This document shows, one piece after another, positions 1-10,379 of a stretch of DNA of 64,000 nt (the stretch's first letter is position 1; the number at the start of each line of letters is the position of its first letter). Origin of the DNA: Branchiostoma floridae (taxonomy: Eukaryota > Chordata > Leptocardii > Amphioxiformes > Branchiostomatidae); contig NC_049980.1 in the NCBI RefSeq assembly GCF_000003815.2, forward strand, positions 22,085,249-22,149,248, written 5' to 3'. The position numbers and the translations under genes were made by a program. Under the pieces are notes generated by a model. It worked only from the letters and a program-made list of their open reading frames with translations, was not told the DNA's origin and did not search any database.

Positions 1-341
1 AGACAAGGAAGGATGCTTTTACAGGAGACTTTCTTTACATATAAAATATGTTGCCACGTTTTTCTTCAGGTTAACAGTTGTGCATGTTTTCTTTTGTTGT
101 CCTTCTTTCTTACAACTATCATATTATATGACATTTAAGGAATCTTCTGAAGATGAGTTCTGAATCAGGAATTTACTCAACACCACTATGATTTGCTGGT
201 CTAGATTTAACATTGGAATTCACTTTTGTATGGCTTTGTATCAACAAAATAGGAAATACACTACATCAATCATCTTTTATTTCATTTTTCTCCGAACACT
301 GACATCTTATCCTATACTAATAATTTTCCCTTTGTCCACAG

Positions 342-853
342 CGTCTTGATGTCCTGGACAAGAAGGCTGGTGATGCTGTGAAGAAAGTGGCCACAAATTT
401 CCAGGATAGCATTTCATTTCAGGTACAAATCTCTGTTGTAAAGCTTTATAAAATTCTGACCTTCACAAACGTGCCTTTCTAAAAAGAGCACAAGGTAAAG
501 ACATTGGATTATATTCACTCTATCACACTGGGTTTAGCAATACATAGATTTTACTCTCAGACTTTGTTTTCATGCTGATCGTTTACTATCAGACGAGTTT
601 AGTATTGCACTTTTTACATCAGCCAACAAACTGAATTGTTATTTCCTGTAATGCTTCTGACTCTGAGAGTAAAATATCTTTATCCCTGCAGGGACGACCA
701 TATATGGACAAGATGAAATGGGACCGAACGGAGATGTTGTATTGGCTCCAGCAGGAGAGGAGGGAGCAGGCTCTGGAGATAGGCATGATGACTCAGGTAC
801 CGGTCAAGGTGGCCGAACTGGCTCCCATACAACTGTCCAGGCCTGTTCTGTAG
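342..853 (+). CDS. 3' end of an unidentified gene (last two coding exons)
   Basis: Two exons are visible, 342-422 and 692-853. Each is preceded by a pyrimidine tract and AG; the first ends at AG|GTACAA. They join in phase 0 to give 80 residues, beginning RLDVLDKKAGDAVKKV and ending with stop TAG at 851-853. The peptide is charged and helix-prone (for example PYMDKMKWDRTEMLYWLQQE), with a less ordered Pro/Val-rich tail. I do not recognise the family. It may be the C-terminus of a coiled-coil or cytoskeletal protein, but that is a guess. The gene begins left of the window. An AATAAA at about 1485 could end the transcript. It converges on the FOLH1-like gene. Confidence 0.6.
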
Positions 854-2460
854 GAGTCACCCGTGCTAACCAGCAGAAATGATTCTGATTGTGGATTCCT
901 GTGTTTGTGGTGAAGAACTGTTGTGAAGGCAACTTGTTTTAGTGGCTAATATACAGAATTCTGGTGAAAAACCCGTCCAAAGAGCACAGATGTACATGTA
1001 GTGTTACAATCAGGTAGATTGTGCCAAAATTGTTAAGGCCCATGTCACAAATCTTTACCGTCTGAAAATATTAACAGCACTCCTAGTATTTATTGTAACA
1101 AGTGTGGCCATGTGTGAAAGCACTCTTTGTGTTTTACCTTTCATCATATTTATGTTGTTCTTGCAGAATATGATTCCATTGTCCATCCATCAACTGTACA
1201 GATGTAATCTATCAATTATTGATCTATGCAATACTGTGACTTGATTTGTGAAATCTTCTTGCGATCCTTGTAAACAAAGATGCCTTCTGATGAAGACATT
1301 TAAATAATGCTGTGCCTTGTGATCTTTTAGTAGTGAAATCAAGAGGAGTTTGCTGTGGAAGGGCCCTTAGGGAGTAAGGCAGAGTGAAACAACTTTCTAT
1401 TGCAAGCTCCCTTTTGCTGGTACATGTGTTAGAGAACCTTAATCAACGTTGAAAATTGCAAACCAGCCCCCCCCCCCCCTAAAATAAAAGCCATCCCCGC
1501 TCGAAGCCAGTGCAAAGAAGGCTACTGATGAGCGTCAAGTGATAACAACATAAACCACCTGTTAATAAGCCGTCATGCCACACCTTTAATGCACAAGTTT
1601 ATCTCACACAAAAAGGCAGCTCTCCACACAGTATACTTGGTATTGTTCATACTGGATACCTAAGAAACCAAGTGCTAAGCATTGCACATATCAATAAATA
1701 TAGCTACAAAAAATAAACTCATAACATAAAAATATGCATCCAAAGACACAAACTTTCCAGATTTTGTGTGTTGTACATTGACACTTCAACCTTTTCTACA
1801 ATAGAACACAAATTTAAGGATGACACCATCCTTCCAACATTGTCTTGCTGCAGGCTTTCAGTCAATCTGACAATAAACTAGAACATAATAAATACCGTTT
1901 TAGAGTCAAGCATATAACAATCCTGCATATAACTAACTGAGATAAATAAAACCATTTTTCATATTGCATCTCAAACAATACAATCAGCTCCTAATTGTGC
2001 TCTAAAGGCACATGATATGGTTAAAGCACACTGAGAAAGAAACATCACACATGACTAAGAATTCCCTGTCTACCAGTATTAGCCTATTATGCACGACAAG
2101 GTAGGCCTAACTAATGAGCTGCCTGAACAATATACACTGAATGTTGAGTCACAAATTCTTTACACCAATTCCTCATGCTGAAAGATGGATTCACTGGTAA
2201 ATTTACATGCTACAGCTGCAATCATTGCACACAAAAATAATCCAAAAGCTAGTCATAAGGAACATTCACTTCGTTAAGAATTGAAACTATTGTCACCTGA
2301 AAGTGAAATAAAAGTCTTAACTGTCAGGAGAACACAGTAAAACAAAAATTTATACAGTAATGAGTAAATCAAAGATTTATAAATGATAACAAGGAGGTCT
2401 TTTTTCAACCTCCTTGATGATAACAAAAGAGCTTTCTGTCTCCTTTTTTCAATTATCATA
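854..2460. other. Convergent intergenic / 3'UTR region
   Basis: I see no gene. It should contain the 3' UTRs of the + strand gene ending at 853 and of the - strand FOLH1-like gene ending at 2461. A run of about 13 C lies near 1467-1480, followed by AAAATAAAAG, a possible + strand poly(A) signal. The rest is AT-rich without long ORFs. Confidence 0.5.
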
Positions 2461-4764
2461 TCATTTTTTCAAAAATTCAGTTGCTGATTGGATAGCTATA
2501 CTGATGATTGACAGCTGCTTCTCCACATCAGCCCACTTCCCTGTGGACTGCACCTCCCTCATTGCACCGAACAGTCCGGGGAAGGTTTTCCCCCTGTACT
2601 GGCAGACTCCCTCCTCAAGCTGCAGGCAGTCGTTCTTGCTGGGCGACAACAGCAGGTGTTTGTAGAGTGGTTTTCCGAGGACACCGCCGGGCGTCAAGAA
2701 CAAGCGGTCCACTTGCATCATCTTATCATTGACTCGTCGAACTCCCAGGGGGTTGCTGAGATCTGTTTTTCCAGCATTTTCTTCCACCAAGGCGGCTGCC
2801 AACGCAAACTCCGCAGCAACAACCTTTACCTTGCTGAACTGTAATTCCAGCCCCTGCTGTTTAAAGCTGTTTTTGTAGGAAGCCTCTGCTGCATTGATGA
2901 AGTCTTCAATCATCTTGGCATACCCAGCTAGACTAAACGGCAGGAGGGTAGAATCAGACAGCCTCAGCAATGTGTTTCCAAGAACTTGGGTTACTGCCCT
3001 GTGGTAAGACAGGTCAGGATCAATGAAGTTTTTCACATAGTAAAAGGTGTCGTACACTGTGTGATACACTGGGTAGAAGGACACGTTAAAGCCAGGGTCC
3101 AAAGTATACTGAAGGTCCAGAGATGGCACCCCTGCCTGGAGTAGGAATGCAGCGTAGTCGCTGCCAGCTCCAAGGAGGTCAACTTTTGGGGACTGTGTCT
3201 TAGGTCCTACTGGAAATTTTTCGGCCCATTCATTGTACACACTGAAGACCCCATGAGGATCCCTAACAGTCTTGCTAGCATCTTGCACAACCTTCTGCAG
3301 AAGTGGGCTAGCTTCTGCATAGAAGGAGTAGTTCCCGATCACAGCTCCATCCAAGTTGAGATAGGCCACAGCTTTCTCTCCCATCTCTTTGATATTCTCC
3401 TCCACCCACTCTGTGGACCCAATCTGTCCGAATTCTCCTCCATCCCAGCTGGCAAATATGATACTTCTCCTTGGGCGCCAGTTTTTCTTCAGTAACAGTC
3501 CAACCGTACGCATCAGCTCCATGAGGCAGGCGGTACCTGTGCTTGGTTCCACACCTCCGTAGGTCCAGGCGTCACGATGGTTGCCGACGACAACGTATCT
3601 GTCCGGCTCAACAGCTCCTGGAATGGATGCAATTACATTCTTTATCTGCTTAATTGATTGTTTGTTATTGACCTGCACTCTTATTTGTTTGTTGTTCCCA
3701 TCCCTCAGGTCTATCTGTTGTGTCATTCCCTGCCAATCAGGTGGGGCAGTAGTTCCATCCAAGACTCCCAAGACTTTCCTTGCATCAGCTATGCTGATTG
3801 GCTGAACAAGAATGCCAGGCAGGTCAGCTTCACTCTCATTTAAACGGAACATCCCTTCCAGAGCAGGATACCCTGGGGTCAGAGGGTCACCATAGGTGAT
3901 GCGCACGTCACCTCGGAATATGCCGTCTTCCGGTAGCGTCCATCCCCTGTCCGCTCCCGCCGGTTGGTACTGTGCTGGATCAGGATACAGCAAGAGAGCG
4001 GCTGCACCTGCCATCTCAGCATGCCTGACTTTATCCCCGACATACACCTGCCCCAGGCGAGCAATCGCTATCTTTCCAGTCAAGTTGACCCCTTGACTTT
4101 CCAGGAAATGAAAGTCCTCTCCACGCCCAAAGTTCACGTAGACAAGTTTTCCCGTCACAGTCCCACTCTTACTGTATGCAGCGTAGGGCGGGACGGTGCT
4201 ATCGCGGGGAGACTGGGCGTCATCAAGGGTTATCGTCTCTGTCACACTGTCACCGCTCATCAGGAACACTTTGTTCAGGTTTGTTGAATCGGGGTAGGAC
4301 AGGAGTACGTAGTAAGACCTGACTGTTGTGTTCAGCCCCCAGCTCTGCCACAGACTGGTGATTTCTTCAGCCATGATCCCTACTTCCTGCATCCCTGCCA
4401 GGTGCGGCGCTGTGGAGAAATGTCTCAGCTGTTCTTCCAGCTCCTCCACACTCACCTCTTGAAGCAGCTGTTGTGCAATCTTTTCATCATAGTCCTGCAA
4501 CATTCCACCGCTGGAAGAGGATATCTTCTTATGGACCTCTCTCCGTATGATGTAGCCGATGACGAGACCGAACATAAAGATAAGGATGATGATGAGGATT
4601 TTGATGACGATTCCTTTCACCCCCGTCTGCCAGCTGCCCTCCCCCCCTACAACACGTGGTGCCTGCCCCTCGGTGTTGACACTGACACTGTCCAAGTCCG
4701 ACTGCCAGCGGGAATACGGCTGGGTGCTCCCGGCTTGGTTTCCTGATTCCTCTTCACCGGCCAT
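2461..4764 (-). CDS. FOLH1/NAALADase-like M28 family type II membrane protein, probably inactive
   Basis: A single uninterrupted 767-residue reading frame. A cytosolic tail of about 48 residues precedes one membrane helix (about 49-74), giving a type II protein. Then come a PA-like region (about 190-330), the M28 peptidase region (about 375-600) and a C-terminal helical dimerisation domain, the order seen in glutamate carboxypeptidase II and transferrin receptor. Several N-glycosylation sequons are present. The metal-site His396 (NHRDAW), Glu444, Asp472 and His568 are retained. The position of the catalytic Glu424 of human FOLH1 is Gly443 (codon 3436-3438) and the bridging Asp387 is Glu406. 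The substrate arginines 463, 534 and 536 are Tyr482, Asp550 and Gln552. It is therefore probably not a glutamate carboxypeptidase. A 5' non-coding exon is likely, with a donor at about 5227 (AAG|GTAAGT on the minus strand). FOLH1 is the closest human relative I recall; orthology is not shown. Confidence 0.88.
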   Translation of the reverse strand: MAGEEESGNQAGSTQPYSRWQSDLDSVSVNTEGQAPRVVGGEGSWQTGVKGIVIKILIIILIFMFGLVIGYIIRREVHKKISSSSGGMLQDYDEKIAQQLLQEVSVEELEEQLRHFSTAPHLAGMQEVGIMAEEITSLWQSWGLNTTVRSYYVLLSYPDSTNLNKVFLMSGDSVTETITLDDAQSPRDSTVPPYAAYSKSGTVTGKLVYVNFGRGEDFHFLESQGVNLTGKIAIARLGQVYVGDKVRHAEMAGAAALLLYPDPAQYQPAGADRGWTLPEDGIFRGDVRITYGDPLTPGYPALEGMFRLNESEADLPGILVQPISIADARKVLGVLDGTTAPPDWQGMTQQIDLRDGNNKQIRVQVNNKQSIKQIKNVIASIPGAVEPDRYVVVGNHRDAWTYGGVEPSTGTACLMELMRTVGLLLKKNWRPRRSIIFASWDGGEFGQIGSTEWVEENIKEMGEKAVAYLNLDGAVIGNYSFYAEASPLLQKVVQDASKTVRDPHGVFSVYNEWAEKFPVGPKTQSPKVDLLGAGSDYAAFLLQAGVPSLDLQYTLDPGFNVSFYPVYHTVYDTFYYVKNFIDPDLSYHRAVTQVLGNTLLRLSDSTLLPFSLAGYAKMIEDFINAAEASYKNSFKQQGLELQFSKVKVVAAEFALAAALVEENAGKTDLSNPLGVRRVNDKMMQVDRLFLTPGGVLGKPLYKHLLLSPSKNDCLQLEEGVCQYRGKTFPGLFGAMREVQSTGKWADVEKQLSIISIAIQSATEFLKK

Positions 4765-5550
4765 GGTCTTCTTCTGTCTTCAACTGGTGCGCTTGTGAAA
4801 AATACATATGGAAAGATTTGGCACCAATCTGAAAATATTGTCCTAGATATTAATGTTTACTACATTGTTGAACAGTAATGCCTACTAATGCAGTAATGGT
4901 GACATATACTAGTACACGACGAATCGTGACAAATAGTGTAAAATGATGGCAATTGTTTTTTGGCAAAGAAATATTATCGCCATAAAATCCGGAACAGGAT
5001 GCTGGGGCCCTTTTCTCAACGGCACAGCTGTTGTGGTCATGGTCATGGTCATTCCGACTGAGTATATTTTACAATGTCATGTACTAGTAAGCCCCTCCCA
5101 CATGTAGAAAACAGGACATGCATGGGATTGTACTTGTAGTTTAATATGTGGGGCAAAATTTAATTTTGTCCCTTGAATAATCAACTTGTGGCCACATCGC
5201 ATCACTGTGATCCTGGGGAACTTACCTTAGACAGGTGACAGTCTGTCGTTGAGAATTCAGAAGCAGCAAGGCCGCAGTAAGGATGCAAAACACTCCTTTG
5301 GCTCGCCAAGTGCGTTACATACCCTCTCATGCGTTTACTCTCGACCTCTGACCTTTATTACATCACCACACGTCATCATCATGGCGGATGTATGCTAACA
5401 TGTGCATGCACGACCCTCAAACTTTCGGGTTTAAAACTGTTTCTCAAGTGGGGAAAATACTGTAGCTTTTCTTCACACCTGGAGAGGACAGCCAGTCGTC
5501 ATTTGAAACGTATTGTTCTTTAGCTTGTATATTAGGGACTTGGCTTTGCG
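4765..5550. promoter_or_regulatory. Divergent promoter region between FOLH1-like gene (-) and CTU2 (+)
   Basis: The two start codons face away from each other across 786 bp. On the minus strand a good donor at about 5227 and acceptor AGs just upstream of the ATG at 4764 suggest a 5'UTR intron of roughly 430 bp, so the real promoter would lie in about 5240-5540. It contains a CATGGCGG (YY1-like) element near 5388. No TATA box is evident. Confidence 0.5.
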
Positions 5551-6822
5551 ATGGAATGCGGAGGGCAACTTGACGACATGGAGACGCTACCTCAGAGGCC
5601 GCCCGCAGCGAAGAAGAAGAACTGTGTGCGGTGTGGGAAAGACGCCGTGCTTGTTGTGCAGACGAGCGCGGCTTTCTGTAGGGAGTGTTTTCTCAACTAC
5701 TTCACACACAAGTTCCGCTCTGGGCTTGGAAAGTCGAGAGTGGTTCAGCCAGGAGAGAAGGTTTTGTTGGCTTTCTCTGGAGGGCCGTCCTCTGCTGCCC
5801 TCCTTCATCTGGTCAAACGGGGCATGGAGGAGGGAACTCAAAAGAAGCGGCTCCGCATCGAACCGGGTGTAGTCTTCATAGATGAAGGCTCTATTATCCA
5901 AGGGTTTGATGTGGATCAGCGACAAAGATCTGTGCAAACAATTTCTAAGATAGCAGGGGAAAGTGGTTTCCCAGTCCACCATGTAATGTTGGAGGATATC
6001 ACGACTGTGCAGGCGACAGAGGCAGATTTACCAGTGTCAAACTGTGCAGGAACATCACCAGCTACAACTGAAGATGTAGAAAGGCAGGTGAAGTCACTCT
6101 CCACTGATGACACAAGTGCAGACAGGTTAAAGAGACTTTTTGAGGAGGCCAAGTCTCTGACAGCCAAGGAAGATTTACTGCAGATACTTCGTTCTAAACT
6201 CCTGGTCAGAGTGGCCCGGACGCACGGTTACACGAAAGTCATGGTTGGCGACAGTGGCACCAGACTGTCAGTGCGCATCATGGCCGACATTGCACAAGGT
6301 AGAGGAGCAGCTCTCCCGCTGAACACAGGATTCGCTGACGACAGGCATGGAGACGTCGTCATTGTTCGACCAATGAGGGACTTCATTGCTAAGGAGATTT
6401 CCATGTACAACACCATATGCCAGGTGGAGTCTGCTTTTCTCCCTACGCTGACGACAAGAGTGGCAGAAAAAGCGAGCATCGGGCATCTGACAGAAGCCTT
6501 CATCAGCGGGTTACAAGTGAACTTTCCCTCCACTGTTAGTACTGTGTTCAGAACAGGTGCCAAACTTTGTGTGTCGGATACAGAGAACAGACCTGAAGGA
6601 TACAAGAGATGTGCCATGTGCAAAGCACCCTTAGACACTGGACAACAGGGACTGTTACAGTCTAGTGTATATAAGACATCACTTGCAGCAGATGATGAAA
6701 GTGATGGAGGTGTGGTAACTGGCCAAGATCTATGCCCATCTCTTTGCCATGGTTGTTCTCTCACTGTAGCAGACTTTGGTGACTTCTCAACTCTGTCTGA
6801 CTCTGACCAACTGTTTACTTAA
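5551..6822 (+). CDS. CTU2: Cytoplasmic tRNA 2-thiolation protein 2 (CTU2/NCS2)
   Basis: 423 residues in one exon. With CTU1, CTU2 forms the cytosolic complex that receives sulfur from URM1 to make the 2-thio group of wobble mcm5s2U in Lys, Glu and Gln tRNAs. An N-terminal zinc-ribbon-like pair is visible (Cys25, Cys28, Cys43, Cys46). A degenerate PP-loop follows (LLAFSGGPSSAALLHLV), as expected for the non-catalytic partner. The family block from ILRSKLLVRVARTHGY to ISMYN and C-terminal cysteine pairs (CAMC, CHGC) are also present. Human CTU2, as I recall, is about 515 residues, so this copy is shorter. The second ATG at codon 10 is a weaker start choice. It shares an upstream region with the divergent FOLH1-like gene. 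The absence of introns contrasts with the multi-exon human gene. Confidence 0.93.
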   Translation: MECGGQLDDMETLPQRPPAAKKKNCVRCGKDAVLVVQTSAAFCRECFLNYFTHKFRSGLGKSRVVQPGEKVLLAFSGGPSSAALLHLVKRGMEEGTQKKRLRIEPGVVFIDEGSIIQGFDVDQRQRSVQTISKIAGESGFPVHHVMLEDITTVQATEADLPVSNCAGTSPATTEDVERQVKSLSTDDTSADRLKRLFEEAKSLTAKEDLLQILRSKLLVRVARTHGYTKVMVGDSGTRLSVRIMADIAQGRGAALPLNTGFADDRHGDVVIVRPMRDFIAKEISMYNTICQVESAFLPTLTTRVAEKASIGHLTEAFISGLQVNFPSTVSTVFRTGAKLCVSDTENRPEGYKRCAMCKAPLDTGQQGLLQSSVYKTSLAADDESDGGVVTGQDLCPSLCHGCSLTVADFGDFSTLSDSDQLFT

Positions 6823-7310
6823 CTTAAGTAGAAGGACTGTTGATTAAGTAGGAATAATGGTTTTGACTTGAAAATTGGAATAAGTAAGTTCAAGATTGCA
6901 AGTATGCATGTGCAGCAGAATGCAGGGCAACAAGTAAAAAAAAATGAAAGCCCTTACAGTTGTAGTTAGGACCATTTGGTAACAATGTTCATAATCATAT
7001 CTATTTTGTTGATGATGCCTCAGGGCCATCACCTTTGGACATATTACCCACAATTTTCCACAAATTGCTCTATACATTTGTATGTAGGAAGACAATTTCC
7101 AGACAATAAGGTCATTTGGTTCATAGATCATATGTACAAAGTTAACTTATTTTAATCTAAGGAAATTAATGAAAAAAATCTAAACAGGGAATCATATCGC
7201 CCATGTATTTTCTATAGCAAAACTCTTTACAGATGTAGATGTACTATCTGTCTATCGTCAACATGCCATTGCGTAATGTATTATACTGTAGCATTTTATC
7301 ATTTTATGCA

Positions 7311-7316
7311 AATAAA
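7311..7316 (+). terminator. CTU2 poly(A) signal
   Basis: AATAAA about 490 bp past the CTU2 stop; the only canonical signal noticed between CTU2 and the Kelch gene. Confidence 0.6.
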
Positions 7317-8354
7317 GTCATCATTTGCAACAATGGAGCTGTGTGAAGCCCTTTCACAACTAATACACCACATAGATAGAATACTGCAATAATGAAACCA
7401 GGCAACTGTTATGCAATGGCCCACTGTCACTTGCCTGGATTCAAGGCTAGCACCCTGACATGACTTGTGGCAGCATGGAATACATCCTAATTATGAAATA
7501 TCCTCACTAATTACAGTGTATATAAATAAGGTGCCAATTTGCATAATATACTAGTAACTTTGAGTTATATATAACATTACTAAGGTATCTAGTAGTAGTA
7601 GTAACGTTAACAGTAGTAGTATCAGGTTAAACAATAATTTATTTCAACAAAAATGCACACTGCAGTTCCCAAAAAAAGCCACTAGAGCCACAATCCTACA
7701 CAACTTGCCTGTCCCAAAAGCTATCTAACAAAAATCACGACCATAGCATGTCTAGCACAGATATCAACTGAAAGTTCTGCTGCAGTACCTGCTAGGATGC
7801 CCACCCTCGTTTACCCACAAACCAAAGAGGTTCGTGAAGCACTGGCACTGTAAGCTTGCACAAACCAAGGAACTACCTACCACTTCTCGAGTACTGGCAA
7901 CACACAGACACACACACAAACCGCACCGAAAACATAAACCTCTTCAATGGTGTCATGACAATGGCTAGTCAGGCATCTCAGTATACGGCACTGGCCACCA
8001 CTACAGCTGCCAAGGGGGCCTCGCTATGATGCAATGATCGGCCCGCCCGACGATCATGGAAGTTGCAGTCGCGCCGGAGTGACAAGCTGCGAAAGCCTTG
8101 CCAATGGTTTCAATTTGGAAGGCAAGTATTCATAATCAGGACGTTTCTGGTGTTGCACAAATCACGCCACTATGCAGCAGAACGTGAAAGTATGTGAATT
8201 ACCATGGTTTGAGCCTGGCGCGCACTAATAGTTCGGCCCCCCTCCCTCATCACAAGGGTGACAAAAATATTTACCTCGCTGAGCTGAGTTTTGTTGTAAA
8301 ACTCACGCCTAAATAGAGTTTTGTTTGTGTTCCTACCAAGATATACAGTAACTA
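7317..8354. other. Intergenic region and promoter of the BTB-Kelch gene
   Basis: No gene is visible. A short TAG/GTA-rich stretch lies at about 7587-7625 and a CA-rich run at about 7900-7920. From about 8000 the sequence becomes GC-richer with several CpGs, which is where the Kelch promoter probably lies. Confidence 0.4.
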
Positions 8355-9746
8355 ATGGCTGCCTTGGATACAGCAGAAGTCAATGGTGCCCGTCAGCAGG
8401 GGTGTAACTATGCACAAACCTGTGATGTCCACATCTGCATCGACGGGCAAAACTTCCCTGCCAACAAAGCAGTTCTCCAGGAAAAGAGTGACTACTTTCG
8501 AGCCATGTTTTCCTCTGGAATGAAGGAAAGTACTGAAGATGTTGTTACACTGCAGTCTATACCCCCGAATGTCTTCAAACCCCTTCTTGACTACATGCAC
8601 ACGGATATTCTCCAAATACCACAGGACAGCTTTCTCGAGACGTTGGACACTGTGAGCTTTCTTCAGATAGTTCTTCCAGAAAAGTTCATCAGGGAAAACA
8701 TCAACGGCAAAAACTGGCACACAATTTTGTCCACAGCACAGGCGTATGCCATAACGAATGTCCAGGACGTCCTTTATGGTTACCTGAGTGATAATCTAGC
8801 AGAAGTCATGACAGAAGAATCTTTTCACAGACTGAGCAAAGAGCAGAAGAACTACATCTGGGAGCTGAGACACAAGCAGAGGTGCTCTGTTGTCGTGTTG
8901 GGAGCACACGAAGAGAACGCAAGCAAAACTCGACCTGTCCACTACTACAGTGAGAATGAAGACAAGTGGGTGTCATTCACGTCACTTCCTGACAGGGGGA
9001 GCTCCGTCTCTTGTGGAGTGACCGTCATGGACAACTACCTGTATGTTGTGGGCGGCTTTGTGGACTTCAAGTGTAGGGATCTGCAGAGAAAGAACTTCCG
9101 CTACAATCCCATGACCAACACTTGGACAGAAATAGCACCTATGTTGCAGGGCCGGGCAGATTTTGGACTGGTAGCATTAGATGACCACCTGTATGCCATA
9201 GGTGGACGACAACACTATTTCTCCGCCCTACCATCGGTGGAAAAGTACAACCCTGTTGCTGATGAGTGGGTATATACAACACCACTGCCTAAAGGGTCGC
9301 GACGCCATGCTGTTACCACATGTGTGGGAGCTATTTATATCAGCGGTGGGTTCCCACATTACACTGACCAGATGCTCAGTTACTCCCCAGTCGCCGACGA
9401 GTGGGAATTCGTGACACTACTGCCAACACGACGCTCCGATCACGGGATGGTGTCCGCTCGTGGTGTCATATATGTCATGGGTGGGTATCGCAGCGAGGTG
9501 GACTGTTTCGTCATCTCTTCTGGGCAATGGTTTCACATTCGGCCAACTAACAAGCTAGAGTACCTGAACAAGTTTGCTACGGTGTGTAACGACTGTATCT
9601 ACTTTGTGTGTAAGAAGTTTACCCAGTGTTATGATATAGAGGATGATCACTGGGATGAACTGGGGCTGAAGAGATGCCCAGGAGGGCCAACTAAAAATGC
9701 TGTGACTCTGAGACTACCCTCGCATGTCACACAAGGGTCTAAGTGA
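8355..9746 (+). CDS. BTB-BACK-Kelch protein, KLHL42-like
   Basis: 463 residues in one exon. The BTB domain spans about 22-120, with the typical DVHICIDGQNFPANKAVLQ strand and the SDYFRAMFSSGMKES motif. A BACK-like helical part runs to about 185. About five to six Kelch blades follow, recognised by repeated GG pairs after hydrophobic strands (YVVGG, YAIGG, YISGG, YVMGG) with following Tyr-Asn-Pro and Trp positions. Such proteins usually bind CUL3 through BTB and present substrates through the propeller. Length and Kelch wording remind me most of human KLHL42, but the BTB part differs and the orthology is tentative, so no symbol is given. The start is the first ATG of the frame, just ahead of the BTB domain. 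Confidence 0.85.
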   Translation: MAALDTAEVNGARQQGCNYAQTCDVHICIDGQNFPANKAVLQEKSDYFRAMFSSGMKESTEDVVTLQSIPPNVFKPLLDYMHTDILQIPQDSFLETLDTVSFLQIVLPEKFIRENINGKNWHTILSTAQAYAITNVQDVLYGYLSDNLAEVMTEESFHRLSKEQKNYIWELRHKQRCSVVVLGAHEENASKTRPVHYYSENEDKWVSFTSLPDRGSSVSCGVTVMDNYLYVVGGFVDFKCRDLQRKNFRYNPMTNTWTEIAPMLQGRADFGLVALDDHLYAIGGRQHYFSALPSVEKYNPVADEWVYTTPLPKGSRRHAVTTCVGAIYISGGFPHYTDQMLSYSPVADEWEFVTLLPTRRSDHGMVSARGVIYVMGGYRSEVDCFVISSGQWFHIRPTNKLEYLNKFATVCNDCIYFVCKKFTQCYDIEDDHWDELGLKRCPGGPTKNAVTLRLPSHVTQGSK

Positions 9747-10023
9747 GCAGAACACACTGCTGATTTAATTGTTGCACCTGTATAATGATGCTACAAATAA
9801 TAGATGTCCAAGCTTTTCACAAACTATTTATTGAAAGTTTAATTTCTGAGTAAATGTTGGGGTAAAAATCATGGCAGCCTCGTCTTTCAGAGAAGACCAG
9901 CAATCAGAAAATACATGTTCTTCCAACATCTGCTTGGAGATTGGTTCATGCTAACAAGTAGACTTTCTGATGAATCAAAGCCATCAAAGTTTGTAGATAG
10001 TCTCCCATGTATGTGCCAATGGA

Positions 10024-10029
10024 AATAAA
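10024..10029 (+). terminator. Kelch gene poly(A) signal
   Basis: AATAAA about 280 bp past the stop codon, ahead of the convergent SNAPC3 gene. Confidence 0.6.
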
Positions 10030-10325
10030 GCTGATTATGTGTCAACTTAAGTTGTTTTTTATATGGCAAATGTACTGTACATGTAACATTAAATGTGGAA
10101 GGGGCAATCTACTATCAGTACTACTGTACTGACTGTTTCATACACAGTACAATGTAGGGTAAATTTTTGTTTCTATGGTATTGTATGGCTTTTGAATGAG
10201 TTAAATCTTCTATTTAATTCTTTGAGTTTTTTAACAAAACATATTCAAGTGTGTAAGTTATTCTGATAAAAAAGGAGGAAGCAAGATCAGGGAATAAAAA
10301 AGTATTCTGTAATATTGAAACAACT

Positions 10326-10331
10326 TTTATT
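10326..10331 (-). terminator. SNAPC3 poly(A) signal
   Basis: TTTATT on the + strand, AATAAA on the minus strand, about 50 bp beyond the SNAPC3 stop. The 3'UTR would be very short. Confidence 0.6.
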
Positions 10332-10379
10332 AACTTTAACAGTGACAGCATCACACTATTGTGTATATAGCTGCTTTTA

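Noticed and set aside
2508-4798. Several + strand open frames of 60-114 codons opposite the FOLH1-like gene
   Set aside because: They are antisense shadows of a long coding frame, with no splice or family support.
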